Assembly: GCA_003194525.1 (NCBI GenBank)
Contig: NBIV01000275.1
Location: forward strand, 48,868-112,867
Reading direction: 5' to 3'
Length of the DNA stretch: 64,000 bases
From: Gracilariopsis chorda
Lineage: Eukaryota > Rhodophyta > Florideophyceae > Gracilariales > Gracilariaceae
Shown one piece after another: positions 11,025 to 22,942 of the stretch (the stretch's first letter is position 1; each line of letters begins with the position of its first letter). The translations under genes were made by a program, and so were the position numbers. The notes under the pieces are model-generated. The model was not told where the DNA came from. It made no database searches and saw only the letters and a list, made by a program, of their open reading frames with translations.

Positions 11025-14000
11025 GAACAGCGTCTTTTGGGTGCAGTGACGAGGCTAAGAAGAGGCGGTCTCTAGAAAGCGGTTATCGTCTCCGAGGGGA
11101 GTGAAGCCAGGAATCGCCGTCGGACTTGGTGGCTATGGTGACGGGGTATCCAGGCGGAAGGCGAAAGCTTGGTTCTACGAAGGTACCCTCGGTCCTATTG
11201 CCAACTCCACCCTTCCACTGCCATGTCTCCTACCGTGAGATGCAACGTGCTGGAGTACCGTTGGCAACCTGAGCGGAAAAATCCAAACCTGGATTCGCTA
11301 TTGAGAAATAACCGGCTCTCACACCGTGCAATTGCGATCCCATTGAGCGATACTTAACTGAGTTTTCGACCACCCACTTCGCACGAGGCTAGCGGCGGAT
11401 TGCTTTCGAAGAGAGCAGCTGGGCACTGCAGCTCTGTCCGACGGCTGTGAGCATCAGCATGACGTAACCTCAACAGCGAGCAGGAAGATGAACCAGCATT
11501 CTTTCTCATGCAAATCGTGTTCAGTTTCTTCGTGCCCACGGCCTCGCTGTGAGGAAATGGTCTCTCCCGGCGATTGTATTCCTCGATTGTATTGTAGAGA
11601 CGCGGAACGATTTCAGACCTGTCGAGTGCCATCCGATTTTGAGTTTAAAGCATCACTGTGTTGTATCAGACACCTGCGCTTTTGGTCCGGGGATTCGGGA
11701 GCCGAGCACTTTCCAGACGTCCTGGTATCATCTCAGTTCATATCACGACTTTCGGAGATGTGTCACGTGTGCAACTATCGCTTTTCTGTTTCGATACGCA
11801 CCGCAACGGGTACATAAGAACAGCGGCAAACGGGGGGAGAAGATATAAATTCTGAACCGTCTTGAGCTTACCTACGCTTGCTGCGCTGATTTGTGAATGC
11901 TTGCCAGTTGGGTTCAAAGCTAACGATGTGGATGACAGGTGTCTTTGCCGATTAACCCACTACGTACATCTTCACGCCATAGTTTTCTCAACAATCTCTT
12001 ATTCTTCCGCTAATTCCACTAGATCTGGAGAACAGACACGAAGTTGCAAGAGAAAGCGTGGCAGCGGCACATTCTTGAAACACGTTGCAAGTTGAACTTT
12101 GAGCCACGCAGCGTTCGGATCTGTGCAAAGGGGCTCCAAGGTCACCGCTCGGACCGAATTCACCGAGCACAGCGTCCAATATCTTTGTGTTTCTACGCAG
12201 CGTTTGCCGGGTGAGGTGGCATGACACCAATACTTCTATCGCCTACGATTACGTTGGGACATCATCGGTAGAATATACCCACGGCATACTGACGCGCTTT
12301 CGCTTGATCGGCAAAAGGGCAATTTCGATGAGGAAAAGTTGGGAACGAAATAGGAAACTGGCTGGGCAAACTTCGGAGAGCATATCAAGTTTTCCTCAAT
12401 GGATCGCCTACTTCCTGTTTCTCGTGATTGCAAATGGCAACTGGAAGCGGATTTGCCCCGATTTTCATCACGATTGCACGAAAGACCATTCTTGACAGTT
12501 CGGGGGAATCTTGCTTGTTAATGGAATCAGAGCGGGTGAGAGCACTTAGTGCACTGCCACAACTGATAAGGTTACGTCGGATCTCATGTTCTTTTGCTTG
12601 CGGAGAGCGTTCGACCCTCTACGCATTGACGTGCTAACCCACTTCGCCCCCGTGTTGGACTGTCTGGTACCATAGAAGCAGGAGTGGTTGTAAGTGCAGA
12701 TTTCCACAAGCCGTAAGCAAGAGTTTTACTTGGGATAAACTGGAACAGGGAAGAGTTCTGCCACTGAAAAGGTGATTTAGAGCGTACTCGAAGTTTGGTT
12801 GCTACGATTCCCATGCCAATCCATCACCTCGCCGCGCTCCAGACATTTCCACCTCTTGAATATTTGGTCGTCTACTTTCCGTCACTCTTTTCCGGCGATA
12901 TCTGCTTCTCTCCGATTACGAAGCTCTCTTATCATCTGATTTGAGAGTTCAAACCAAAATGGTCAAGAATGCACAACGAACGATGCATAATCCGCTTTCA
13001 ATAAGCTGACCACAGGATTCTGCGAAAGAACTCCGGAGTGGTGCCAGTACCAGCTTCGAACTCTCAAACACTGCGTAAAGCACCACGTGTTAAGCGTCAC
13101 TAGGGAACATGAAGACTTGTCACTAGGACGGTAAACCTCATGTTTGAACGCAGCGTGAAACTAAAGGGAAGGCTTTCCATAGAGCCACCACTTCATTTGA
13201 GCACAACCACAATGCAAAACCTGTATGAACTGTGAACAAGGAATGACTGGATCCAGTCTCGTATGTCAACTTTCAACCGTGTGTAACTGGTCGTCACTAG
13301 TTCCAGAGATGCGCCTCAACGTTAGCGTGGTTGTTGCAAAGCAACCCTCGGAATTCTTTTCGATTTGTGCAATAGATCGATGCAGGACATGACCTTAGGA
13401 CGTTTGAACGAACTTGTACAAGAGTGATGTACTGGATGTTTGTTTGAAGCTCCACATGTCATGCATATCTCCTGGCTGTTCAAACTGGGTTTACAACCAC
13501 GGAACGCCGTTCTCCGTTGAGAGCTCTCAAACGCAACCAAAGCAGTGAAGAGCTTTGGTCCATGTCTTACTGCGTAAGAACGAAGCATTTGTATGGTGGG
13601 TGAACTAAATGTGGGCACAAACAGACAATCCCTCCATTTGAATGCCCCTGAAGGGACCGGAGAAGCGGGTTTGGAAAGAATTTCGCTGCCTTTCCGTCAT
13701 CACTTCTTCACTGAGTGTGAAATGATGAAGTCATGTATCGTGTTCTGCCGTGAACGTCACAATTCATGCTGACAACCATGTTTATGGAGTCATCTTCAGC
13801 AAGAATGCCGTTCACAACGCGCTTGAAAGTAGACTCGGATAATTGTTTTTCTACTTCAGTGTAGAGGGAATGGATTTGTCAGAAGGATGAGAGAAAATGC
13901 TGCAATTAGACTAGGCAAACTGAAGACATCGAATTGGGAAGGTGTCAAACAAAGAAATGACAAGGGTCTCAGATGTCTTGTGTGCGGCCAAGGTCCTACG

Positions 14001-17000
14001 TACACGAGAGCGGGTGCAGCATCGAATTTGAAGGCCGGACACAGTTCGTACCTGCTTCTTGACACGCGATAACATCCGCGGACAAAAGATTTTGTACCAT
14101 ACACTCGTTCCCTGTTTGAACATACTATACCGTATCACATGTATTAGACTTGGAGAGTAGACGTCAAGGTGTGGTCCATGATCTCTTTTTGTTGCTTTTG
14201 CATAGTCGTGGCAGTGTAAAATTACTTGATGTGCGTGTGCTTATCAGCAAGTGGAGGCGATGCGCAAGAAAGGAATGATGAAGCTTTGAACATGACTCAC
14301 CCCCTTTCTGTAAACGGTTTAACCAATGGTAAAGTTCAGCCGTTCAAGAGAGCTCAGCCTCGAGCTGTTGATGTCCCAGCAATTCGATGCTTTGGATTTG
14401 TTTTTCTAAAGTGTGCTCCCAGGACGGAACAGGAGAGTTATCTGACGCACATCGTTCCGAGTATCAAGGGTATGGCTTAGCATTCTACTTTCGCACCTCG
14501 TTTCGAGCTGTTTTGACTAGTGTTCTGAAAGTTTGGTTGTGCCTATTGTAGTTACTGACAACAGACGGTTCCTTACCTAGACAGGCGATTGCTTCTATTG
14601 TGTTTATGACTGATGCAAGCAACACAATCTGTTCGTTTTTAAACTATCCTCTACGGGGAATGACTGGTTTGGGGACGGTGAAGAGCGCAAGGTCAGAGCT
14701 GGACCACCGTCGCGATGGTAAAGTGCGCCAAGTCTCAACCCAAGTGACTGGCATAAAACAATGGTTGCCAGAGCTAAACAGTACAGTACCGGTTAAAGGG
14801 TTAAGATGGTTCCCGTTCCGCAGGAATGGAGACCCGTCTTGTTACGAAGGCGTGAATGTGTCCAGCACGTCGCTGCACGCCTCTCACATGATGTGGAACG
14901 AGAAAAACGTATGTGTCCTGCGGACGTGATGTTCCAAGCTTTATGGTCGTGGGACCATAGATTGCAGTAAGTGTTCAGAAGGTGACAAAGGTTGGTCAAG
15001 CTTTGAAACGTCGGACTGTATCCAGATTCTGGATTCCAGAAGCTCCGGAGTACTGATGCTCATTTGAGGATTCGTGAGCGCATCGGAGGGGGCCGATACG
15101 GGTGTGGTATGTGCATTACAGTTTCAAACCGGCATCAGACACGAGGCTTTTGTACGGCGGTAGCCTAACCAATCAGGGAGGGCACTGAACGCTGTTATTC
15201 GGATATGACACCGCTGTGCGAGCTGAAGGGAGGTGCCTTGCTCGAAAAAGAAATGCGTGACTCCAGTTTCGGGATGAGACTTTCATCATGACAGTAGAAG
15301 AGCCAACGGTGACTGAGCGTAGCTGGAAGCTTTGACTTGTATGGTGTATGTCTTGCATGCGTGCGTTGGAATCAAACGGTTCGATGTGTTGCAGAATGCA
15401 GACTATTGGCTCACTAAAGTGGTAGGCTAAGGTTACTGTACGAGATTGGAGCTTCACTGAATGAGATGTGCCCTAACCCGAAGAGCATAACATGTAAATG
15501 CCAAATGTTGGCAGCCAGAGCGACGACCTCGTCTTTGGAAGAAATAAAGGATTAGCCTTGGTAACCGTTTATCATACCCGGCGTACAAAAATTGTCCTTG
15601 TACAGCTTCATAGCGTTTCATTTTACCTGCTACCTGAGCGCTAGCAAGAGTGACGAAAGATGAGACATGTAGACGAATAGTGATTGCTCTTGAATCGCGA
15701 GTCGGATGCAACATGAGCCTGCGACTGAACACATCGTTTCCCTTTGCCTGCAGGGCGCTTCAAGATAAAAAGCTCATTCACAGATCAGTTAACGCTGTTA
15801 ACCCTCAACACGTGTTCCAAGAACTGTCCAACCCGCCGCTGCGTTGTGACGGTTGCCTTGTACTGTAGCATTCAAAAACCGCCGCATAATGAGAGCTCAC
15901 CATTTGAGCGTGCAGAAGAATTATGACGCCAGCGGGAGTGATGGTGAACAGATGTTAAAAGCACGCCTCTTATAACTCATGTGCAGACGGTCTGGTCAAG
16001 CACAAAACGTTCGAAGTCCACTCTCCAGTATCGGCCAGAACGGGGCCTTTTATGAAAGCCATTCGCCATGCCGTTTGATGCACGCACGGTTTATCTCAGT
16101 CAGTTGGCAGCTTGTCTTGTGTGTTTCTGCGCGATCTTTGGCAAAGTGATGTGACGCGTTTTTAAGTTGGCTGGTGACAGCGCTTTCTTGTGCTTTGAAA
16201 TCTTCATCTGCATCAAACGGGCTGTTGTGTTTGAAAGCCAATCGTGTCGTGTGAAGCTTGCCCACACAAGCTTCAATGAGTAAATCCTTGTTCTCTCGTT
16301 AAAGCTAATATTACATTAACTAGCGCCAGCCACACGTCGCCATGTATCCTGCTCTCGAACGGTGGCTTTCAAAAAGAACTATTTTAGAAATGTCCGGAGC
16401 AAAACCGTCAAAGCGATCTTATCGAAGTGAGTGCCTTCCCCAAGGCAGAAAGAGAAAGAAATGATGAGGCGCCATAGGCGGAAGACAATTTGGTGAGGGT
16501 GCGGGAAACTTGACACGGGCACGTGTGCTTTGTATATTCGTAACTTTGTTTTATCTCTGCAGCAGTTTGGCTTGGTTGCGGCTGTATGACTTTGTGATCA
16601 ACTGAGGGTTGATGCCAACGCCGCAAGTACAGTAACTTCGTAGACGCTCTGTGGTTCTTTCCTTTTTTTTGTGGCATAGACTTGGTTCCAATGAAGTTAC
16701 TTTGCATTTGCTCACGTGAGGTGCTGTGCCGTTGAAACCAATATCAGTCTTATACTTTTGCTTCAGCGCTTCAAGCGCAGATAAAATGTTCATTGAACAT
16801 TTTATGGCTCAAGGATACAGTGTACTCATACTGCAGCACATGCTGGCGCACTGCGCTCGAAGCTTCGAATATAACATCGATCACGTATCTAGCAAACAGC
16901 TTCCGAAGAAAAGAGCACGCGAGCGGGCCATTTGTCCACAACTGGTCTCGCAAGGCAAAACGGAACCGTTCACTTCACCAGTACCAGGAGTACAGCGCTC

Positions 17001-17998
17001 TGCGCAACTTTTATCCCACGTACATTCTCGGTCACCCACTTGCTGGTATGACAAAAGACTGATCGTCATTATACCATTTACAAAGCGTAGAACCACTTTT
17101 TACTAGTTGTTTGCGCGGATCACCCACTGTGAGGCACAGTGCGGCCATGATTACACCACCAAACTCACCGGGAATTCTCGCCAGTGCCAAGTTTGGAGGG
17201 GCGGGTGTCTTTAATGCCCAACGACTGGCACGATCTCGTGATAGGTTAATTTAGCGCGCATCACCCATCCCTGCAGCATGGCTCAAAGCGATCTCCATAA
17301 CCTACCCTTGGCAAAGTTGCACCCATACATGTCAAGCCCAATGGAACACAACTCACGTCAGCGAATGAGAGTCGGTTCCTTTGCCCAACTGCTCCCTCCC
17401 GGCCAGTCGCGTGCCCAATCCGGAAACCGTGCAGCCACTGGACCATCTCGAGCGAAGCGGTGCATAAAAAGCTCCACGACTGGCGCCGCAAAGCCCTGTC
17501 CGCGTGATACGGGCAAACCGGTTACAACGCCAGCTTTGTCGATCCAACTACGTGCGCGCGAAGTACACTCTCCCCCGAAAAAGACTGCTGGATTGTCAGC
17601 ATGACGACTTGCTGCTGCCATTCTGTTGCAGTTGTGCATTCCTGCCGCATTCCGGCAACGTTGCCAGCCATGGACGGTTTAATGGCGATAATCTTCGACA
17701 AACGACCTCAAGAGCCCCCACCGATAGCCCTATCAATACTGCGTCGGCCCGAAAGGCATCAAAATCAACCGGCACCGTCGCAACGGCGGCACCGCTCAAA
17801 AGACGCCAGTCATGCCTTCCCCCGGCCAGCCTTTCCGGCACGCGCGTGCCGGCAGATATGGTCAGAACACACTTCACGGCTGCACGCCGCTCATTTTAGG
17901 CGCGTCGCATGTGTGGCACGTGCCGCTTTGCGGGTCGTTCCAAGTGCTTGCGAACTTATCATAACCTGATCTTGTCCACCGCGCCTGCCAGCGCGCCG
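11025..17998. other. Seven kb without a convincing gene
   Basis: Both strands carry only short frames with no recognisable motif and no long run of codon-like bias. No tRNA, rRNA or transposase motif was found. One perfect 25-bp palindrome occurs at 16781-16805. A Cys-rich peptide near 13970-14040 was considered as a zinc-finger remnant and rejected. Confidence 0.5.
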
Positions 17999-18004
17999 TA
18001 TAAA
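17999..18004 (+). promoter_or_regulatory. TATA box of the first GATA gene
   Basis: TATAAA stands 160 bases before the ATG chosen for the GATA gene. A transcription start about 30 bases after it would exclude the in-frame ATG at 17909, which is why I start the protein at 18164. Inferred from position only. Confidence 0.5.
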
Positions 18005-18163
18005 GTGCCCTCCCACTTTTTCCTCGCGCAATTCCTCCCATCGTTCCGTCCTGCCCGCTCTCACCCAACTCTCTCCGCAGACACGCGCAACTCACCGCTC
18101 CAATCCGTCCGCCCCGTTCTCTTCGAGCTTTCCAAGCCCGTCTTCAACAGCCGATCCACACCC

Positions 18164-19004
18164 ATGTCGCACGCCCATTCCAGGCACCCCATCACTTCCG
18201 TGTCTGCCCTTACCCATCCTCCCGCCGAGCCGTGTCGCCCCTACGTGCAAACCATGGCGCAACCTGTATCGCTCTATTATGACAGCCAGCCACAGCTTCT
18301 TCCACCCCCGCATCGCCGTCTTCCCCAACTCTCCGCAAGGCCGCGTAGCTACAACGGTCGCTTCCTCCCGGAAACCGACTTCAACAGGAAAGTGTGCGGC
18401 TGGTGCAATACCCAAACCACCAGCCAGTGGCGCGTTGGCTGCACTACTGGTTCAGAAGGTAAGAAGCCATCCCATCGCCCACCCCACTCAGTTTCACATT
18501 CCAAACAATCACATGCTAACCCCTTCACTCTCCTCAGCAATGAAAACGTTATGTAACGCCTGCGGAATCAATTACCGTCGTACGCAAAGAAAGGTACCCA
18601 ACTTGGTTCTGGATCTGGACGTCCTGGCACAGAATCACAGCAAGCGCCTCTCCATTCTGAAGGAGTTCAAGCGCCAGCGCAAACTATCACCGGCGCTCGA
18701 TCGCTTCAAGACCAAGCCGCGCAAGCTCATTCATCGTGCGCGTCCAAGGTCTTCAAATCTCAACATGCTACTTTCAGATAGTGCTCCGCTCTTGTCGCGT
18801 CAACCACCTGCAGCCCCGATGCACACCCTCACAACTCTGATCCCGCCGGCAAGTGTCCCAACCAGACGGACTTTCACCAGTACCTGCTTTCCTCTCGTCC
18901 CTGCCCAACCCTTGTCTTCTTTGGTTCCACACTCGCCACATACAAGATATAGACTGCCATCTTTCAAAGAGGTTACTCGGAACTTGTCTCAAATGAACCT
19001 GTAA
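18164..19004 (+). CDS. GATA-type zinc-finger transcription factor 1 (one intron)
   Basis: Exons are 18164-18458 and 18538-19004, giving 253 residues. The 79-nt intron has GTAAG at its start, CTAAC at 18516-18520 and CAG at its end; removing it joins CGWCNTQTTSQWRVGC to NACGINYRR and completes a single C-x2-C...C-x2-C GATA finger (final CNAC), which binds WGATAR-type DNA in other eukaryotes. A basic helix-prone stretch follows (KRLSILKEFKRQRKL). The N-terminal part is His/Pro/Ser-rich, as in many regulators. TATA box at 17999; possible AATAAA at 19242. A paralogue with the same intron position lies convergently at 21703-22528. Likely a nuclear regulator; targets unknown. Confidence 0.85.
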
Positions 19005-21702
19005 TAAGTGTACCATCGGATCAGACCCTCTCTGGTTGTGTATATACGTGAGAAGCTGGTGAATCGGCAACATCTTGGTGGCCTGGTTCGCGCAGTGGGG
19101 AATCGCTCTGCCATATTATGTGACGTCTGGTTACAGCGATATGCTAGGCATTAGGGCTCAGATTGCGAGGACTAGTGTGTTGTATCTTATACTCACTCCG
19201 CAAGACGCTTGATAGTTGTTGGCAATCAAATCAACTCATGTAATAAATACTATCTTCGTCATGAAGCGCTCCAGCTCCACACGAGGGTCACCACCAAAGT
19301 GGGGGGCTGTGGAAACTCAGGTAGGAAGTAGTCCCTACTGCGTCATAACATAGCTAACGCACGTTCGAGAGAGAATTCGAATACAAGTTGCTTCGTTTCT
19401 ATCAATGCGTTCCCTTTGAACATATGCTTCTTCACTGTCACTTCCGATGAATGCGCTGAAGCTTGTCGTTGCAAACATATCACAGTTGGGATTGGAAGGT
19501 GTGACCCATACGGACCCCTGCACACAAGCGGCAGTTCGCATGCGCTATTGCATCCATTCCTATGTCGAGCACCCTCACTTGTCAAGCAGTGATTTTGATG
19601 TATAGCTAGCGCCCTTTCGCGACGTACTGTTGTTGGTTGAACCCTCAGCAATTCAACCACACTGTACGTCCAAGACCTCATATCTTTATCTGATATCTCA
19701 AGCCCCACACCCGGTTGTTGGCTTCCATTGCAATAAAGAAGTGTCCCTCGCGAGACTCAGGAAAAGGTGAAGGCACAGCTAATTTGGTAGGGACTCTCGG
19801 TTCCTGCCCCTTTCATCTTCATCAGGAGATAGCGGTACCCTTTTGGAGTGTTACGTCAGACAGGAAACCTTTGCCAGACCGGGGCGGAGATCCCAACCGA
19901 TGAGTGCTACACCCAATATCTCTTCCGCTGTGCAACGACAAGCACGACGGAAACCCTTTTCAGCGGTCAAAGCAACAAAGTGGCCACGATTGTCGTTGTC
20001 GCTCCTGCCGGTCACTGCCCAAGCAACCCCACTTCTTCACGGGCTTTCTCCAGCGGCCGTCGTTTAGGTCGCGCAATTCGAAATCCAAACAAGAGTGCAG
20101 CCAAAACTTGAAAGTTAGAAGACGATGTTGGCATCGGCCTGGGATGTCGTACAACTCGCCGCTCTAAGCCGTGCGAAACAGTAGGCAAACGGCACACGCC
20201 TCCTCATGGGTCCCGCCACCTTTTCCTGACCTTTCCCATGCGGATCATCCTTCCTTTGGAAATGGAAGGGTGCTTTGCTCACAAGACCTGGGTGCCATTG
20301 AAACATGGCGCCGCGCAAGCCGACATGGCATCTGGCCTGGCCTCACATCTCCCCAACGGTTTTAGTAGGGTTTTTGCGGACATTACACCGGGATCTGAAG
20401 GAGGTGCGTGTTGCTAGCTGATTCTACCGCCCGAAATCGTAGAGGACAAAGAGGACAGGGACAGTAGGATGCCGCCAATGCTTCTGGGCGGCAAGAACGT
20501 GGTACATGCAATCTACCTTGTCGTGGTGTGCCCCTTTGCTGGCGTCCTCTGGAGGTGGAGAAGGGAAAGCAGAGAAAAGCGTGGAAAAGGGCGAGATGCG
20601 ACAGAACGAAATGGATGCACAATCAGGTCTTTCCGCAGAAGTTTAGTATGGGATATTTGCTAGTAAGCGTGTGACGGCTGCTGCAAGGTGAGAGTATGCA
20701 GTAGTCAATTGGCTATATTCAGGTGACAGAGGCTCAAATAGGTGTTACGGGACAGAGAGTCATTCTTGGTCAAGCAGTGGCCACAGTGTCTGTGGCTATC
20801 ATGCGACAAGGTAGTCTGTTTTTCTTCGAGTATTGTCGTTAGGCTTTTTGCCGAGAGAACGCGTATCTTGAAGGGTTAGAATCCACATCATGTCGTCGGA
20901 AGAATGGGACATGTGCCCAAGACATACGATACGATATTCGCAGCTAGGCTTCCGCTGAAGAAGGCACGACGCGAACGAAACATCTGGAGCTTCCATCAAG
21001 TTCAGCATTGCAATTTTATCGTAGACTACCCTAAGGCACCAAGGAACTGGAACGAGTAATCGAAGCGCACCATGAAACATCGTCAAACTAACCCACCTTG
21101 AACCCTAGAACCGGCTGGTTTATTTTCGGATCTGTAACGATAGAGTTGGTTAACATGTATGCTAATTGACGACAAGAAAATGACGTGTCAACATTGATAA
21201 ATGTCAGAGCGCTGTTCCCCACAACGCTATAAGACAAAGATGTAGTTACAACCAGGAGGATTAGAAGACTGCTGCCTGATAAATACCTGTTGTCACATGT
21301 TGTTGTGTTGTTTGCGGGCGGACGAATCCTGATTCCGACTTCGGCGTACTAGCTCTCTTAAGAAGTTGGTATTTGCAGCGAAGGCAAAGTTCTCGAGGCA
21401 GACCCACTTGCGGACCCATTTCGTCTTCCTCCTGACTCGTATCAGCACAAAGCCCAGCCAGCACAGCAGGCGGATTAACGCATTTTGCCCAATGCAGAGC
21501 CACTGACGGTTTCCGCCTGATCCATCAGCTCAGCACTAATCCAGCAATAGGCGGCTTGGCACCACAGCTCTAAAGATGAACGGGGACAGCTTCAACTTCG
21601 ACCTATTTCGTCTGTACGGGCCCAACATGTTCTGTTCTTTGGAGATTTGTCCACTTTCGCGTACATAAAACGAGAAGGAAAAGCACCACCCTCCAGTGAT
21701 AT
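19005..21702. other. Spacer between the convergent GATA genes, no gene seen
   Basis: About 2.7 kb with only short frames on either strand, none with a motif or similarity to anything else in the window. Apart from the possible poly(A) hexamer at 19242, nothing could be assigned. Confidence 0.5.
19242..19247 (+). terminator. Possible poly(A) signal of GATA gene 1
   Basis: AATAAA about 238 bases after the stop codon on the sense strand. It is a common hexamer, so this is suggestive only. Confidence 0.3.
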
Positions 21703-22528
21703 TCATTGAGGCATGTTTCTAATGAGCTCCTTGAAAGGTGGTAGTACTACCCTTTCTTGCGGCTCGACTGGCGCGAAGGAAGAAGTTACGGGAAGGGCCT
21801 GCGACGCAGGCAATCGTTCGTTGTAAAACTGTCTGTTACGTTCAAACAGCGGCAGTGGAAAATGTGTCTGGCTGTCAGTCCGAACTGTGGCTTGCTCCTG
21901 AGATGAGAGTATAGATCCATCCGATAGCATCATCCTCAAGCCTGTGTCTCGGGGACGACCACGCTGCGCTTGTTTCGTGCGCTTAGATTGAATGAGCATC
22001 TGTGAGAGTTTGAGTTGGCGCTTCAACTCTTTCTGAATGGACAGCCTTACACGTTGTTTCTGTACCAAGACATCGAAATCCACAACCAAAAAGGGGACCT
22101 TTCTCTGCGCACGACGGTAATTGATTCCGCACGCATTGCACAACGTCTTCATTGCTGAGGGGCACGGTCAAGACAGTAGAAAGTTTCCACACGGGTTAGA
22201 GGCTATAGCGAGGATTGTAACGCTAGGTGTGATGTGCGACCGGATGTGTCTTACCTTCTGAACCTGTTGTACAGCCAACACGCCACTGGATGGTGTCTTG
22301 AGTCTTGCACCAGCCGCATATTCTCCTAGCGTGATCGGGTTTGGGGGGGAAACGACCGTTGTCGTTGCGCGATCTTGCAGAGATCTCGGTAAGTGGACGA
22401 GGATGTGGAAGGAGCTGCGAATAGTTATGGTGAAGATCCTTCGGAGGTTCTTCCACGGCTTGTCTGTCGATGTGATATGCCTCAGAGTGGGGATAATGAA
22501 TGCCACGCGGGGAGTTCAGGGGCTGCAT
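21703..22528 (-). CDS. GATA-type zinc-finger transcription factor 2 (paralogue)
   Basis: Exons on the minus strand are 22528-22255 and 22154-21703 (241 residues). The 100-nt intron (22155-22254) has GTAAG, a CTAAC at 22195-22199 and CAG, and interrupts the finger at the same codon as in gene 1 (after GCTTGSE, before MKTLCNACGINYRR). The finger reads CGWCKTQDTIQWRVGC then CNACGINYRR. After it come similar features: VDFDVLVQKQRVRLSIQKELKRQLKLS, and a C-terminal PPFKELIRN matching PSFKEVTRN of gene 1. The start is less certain: the frame is open for another 50 residues but without an upstream ATG, so I use the Met at 22528. No TATA box was obvious. Confidence 0.82.
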
Positions 22529-22942
22529 AATACGGGCGTGTGACTTGGGCAAAGACGACCTGTTGGGGAAGGTGGGAAAAGCTTGGGCGAGGGGCTTGAG
22601 CGAGAAGCCTGTGTGACGGTGCGGAATAGAGAAGTCCCCACTAGCTTTTACGGAAGACAAAAGAGATTGGGCGGGCAATGTGAGCCAAGACGTGAAGAGA
22701 GGCCTCGCTAAACTTACACAGTGGTACTGGAACCAACGGTACAGGTACCTGTACCTGTATGATGAAGATCAGGATATGAGAGGCTCCGAACTCTGGTGAT
22801 CAAACGCGATAAAAGGCTTGTACATGCAAGCCACGCGACGATCCTAAGTGATGTAGATGAATAGAAGCATGCGTGCCTAAAGGTCGTGGATGAAAGCAGA
22901 TGTGACCTCGCCAGCAGCAAAATCTTTGTGTCTCTATTAGAA
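22529..22942. other. Upstream region of GATA gene 2
   Basis: Non-coding except for the open extension of the GATA frame up to about 22678. A short GTACCTGTACCTGTA run lies at 22744-22758. It ends at the A (22942) that is the left half of the Helitron target site. Confidence 0.5.

Noticed and set aside
13887-14072. Possible BED or C2HC zinc finger (CLVCGQG...GAASNLKAGH)
   Set aside because: Only one Cys pair and one His in a short frame; no transposase domain in the following kilobase.
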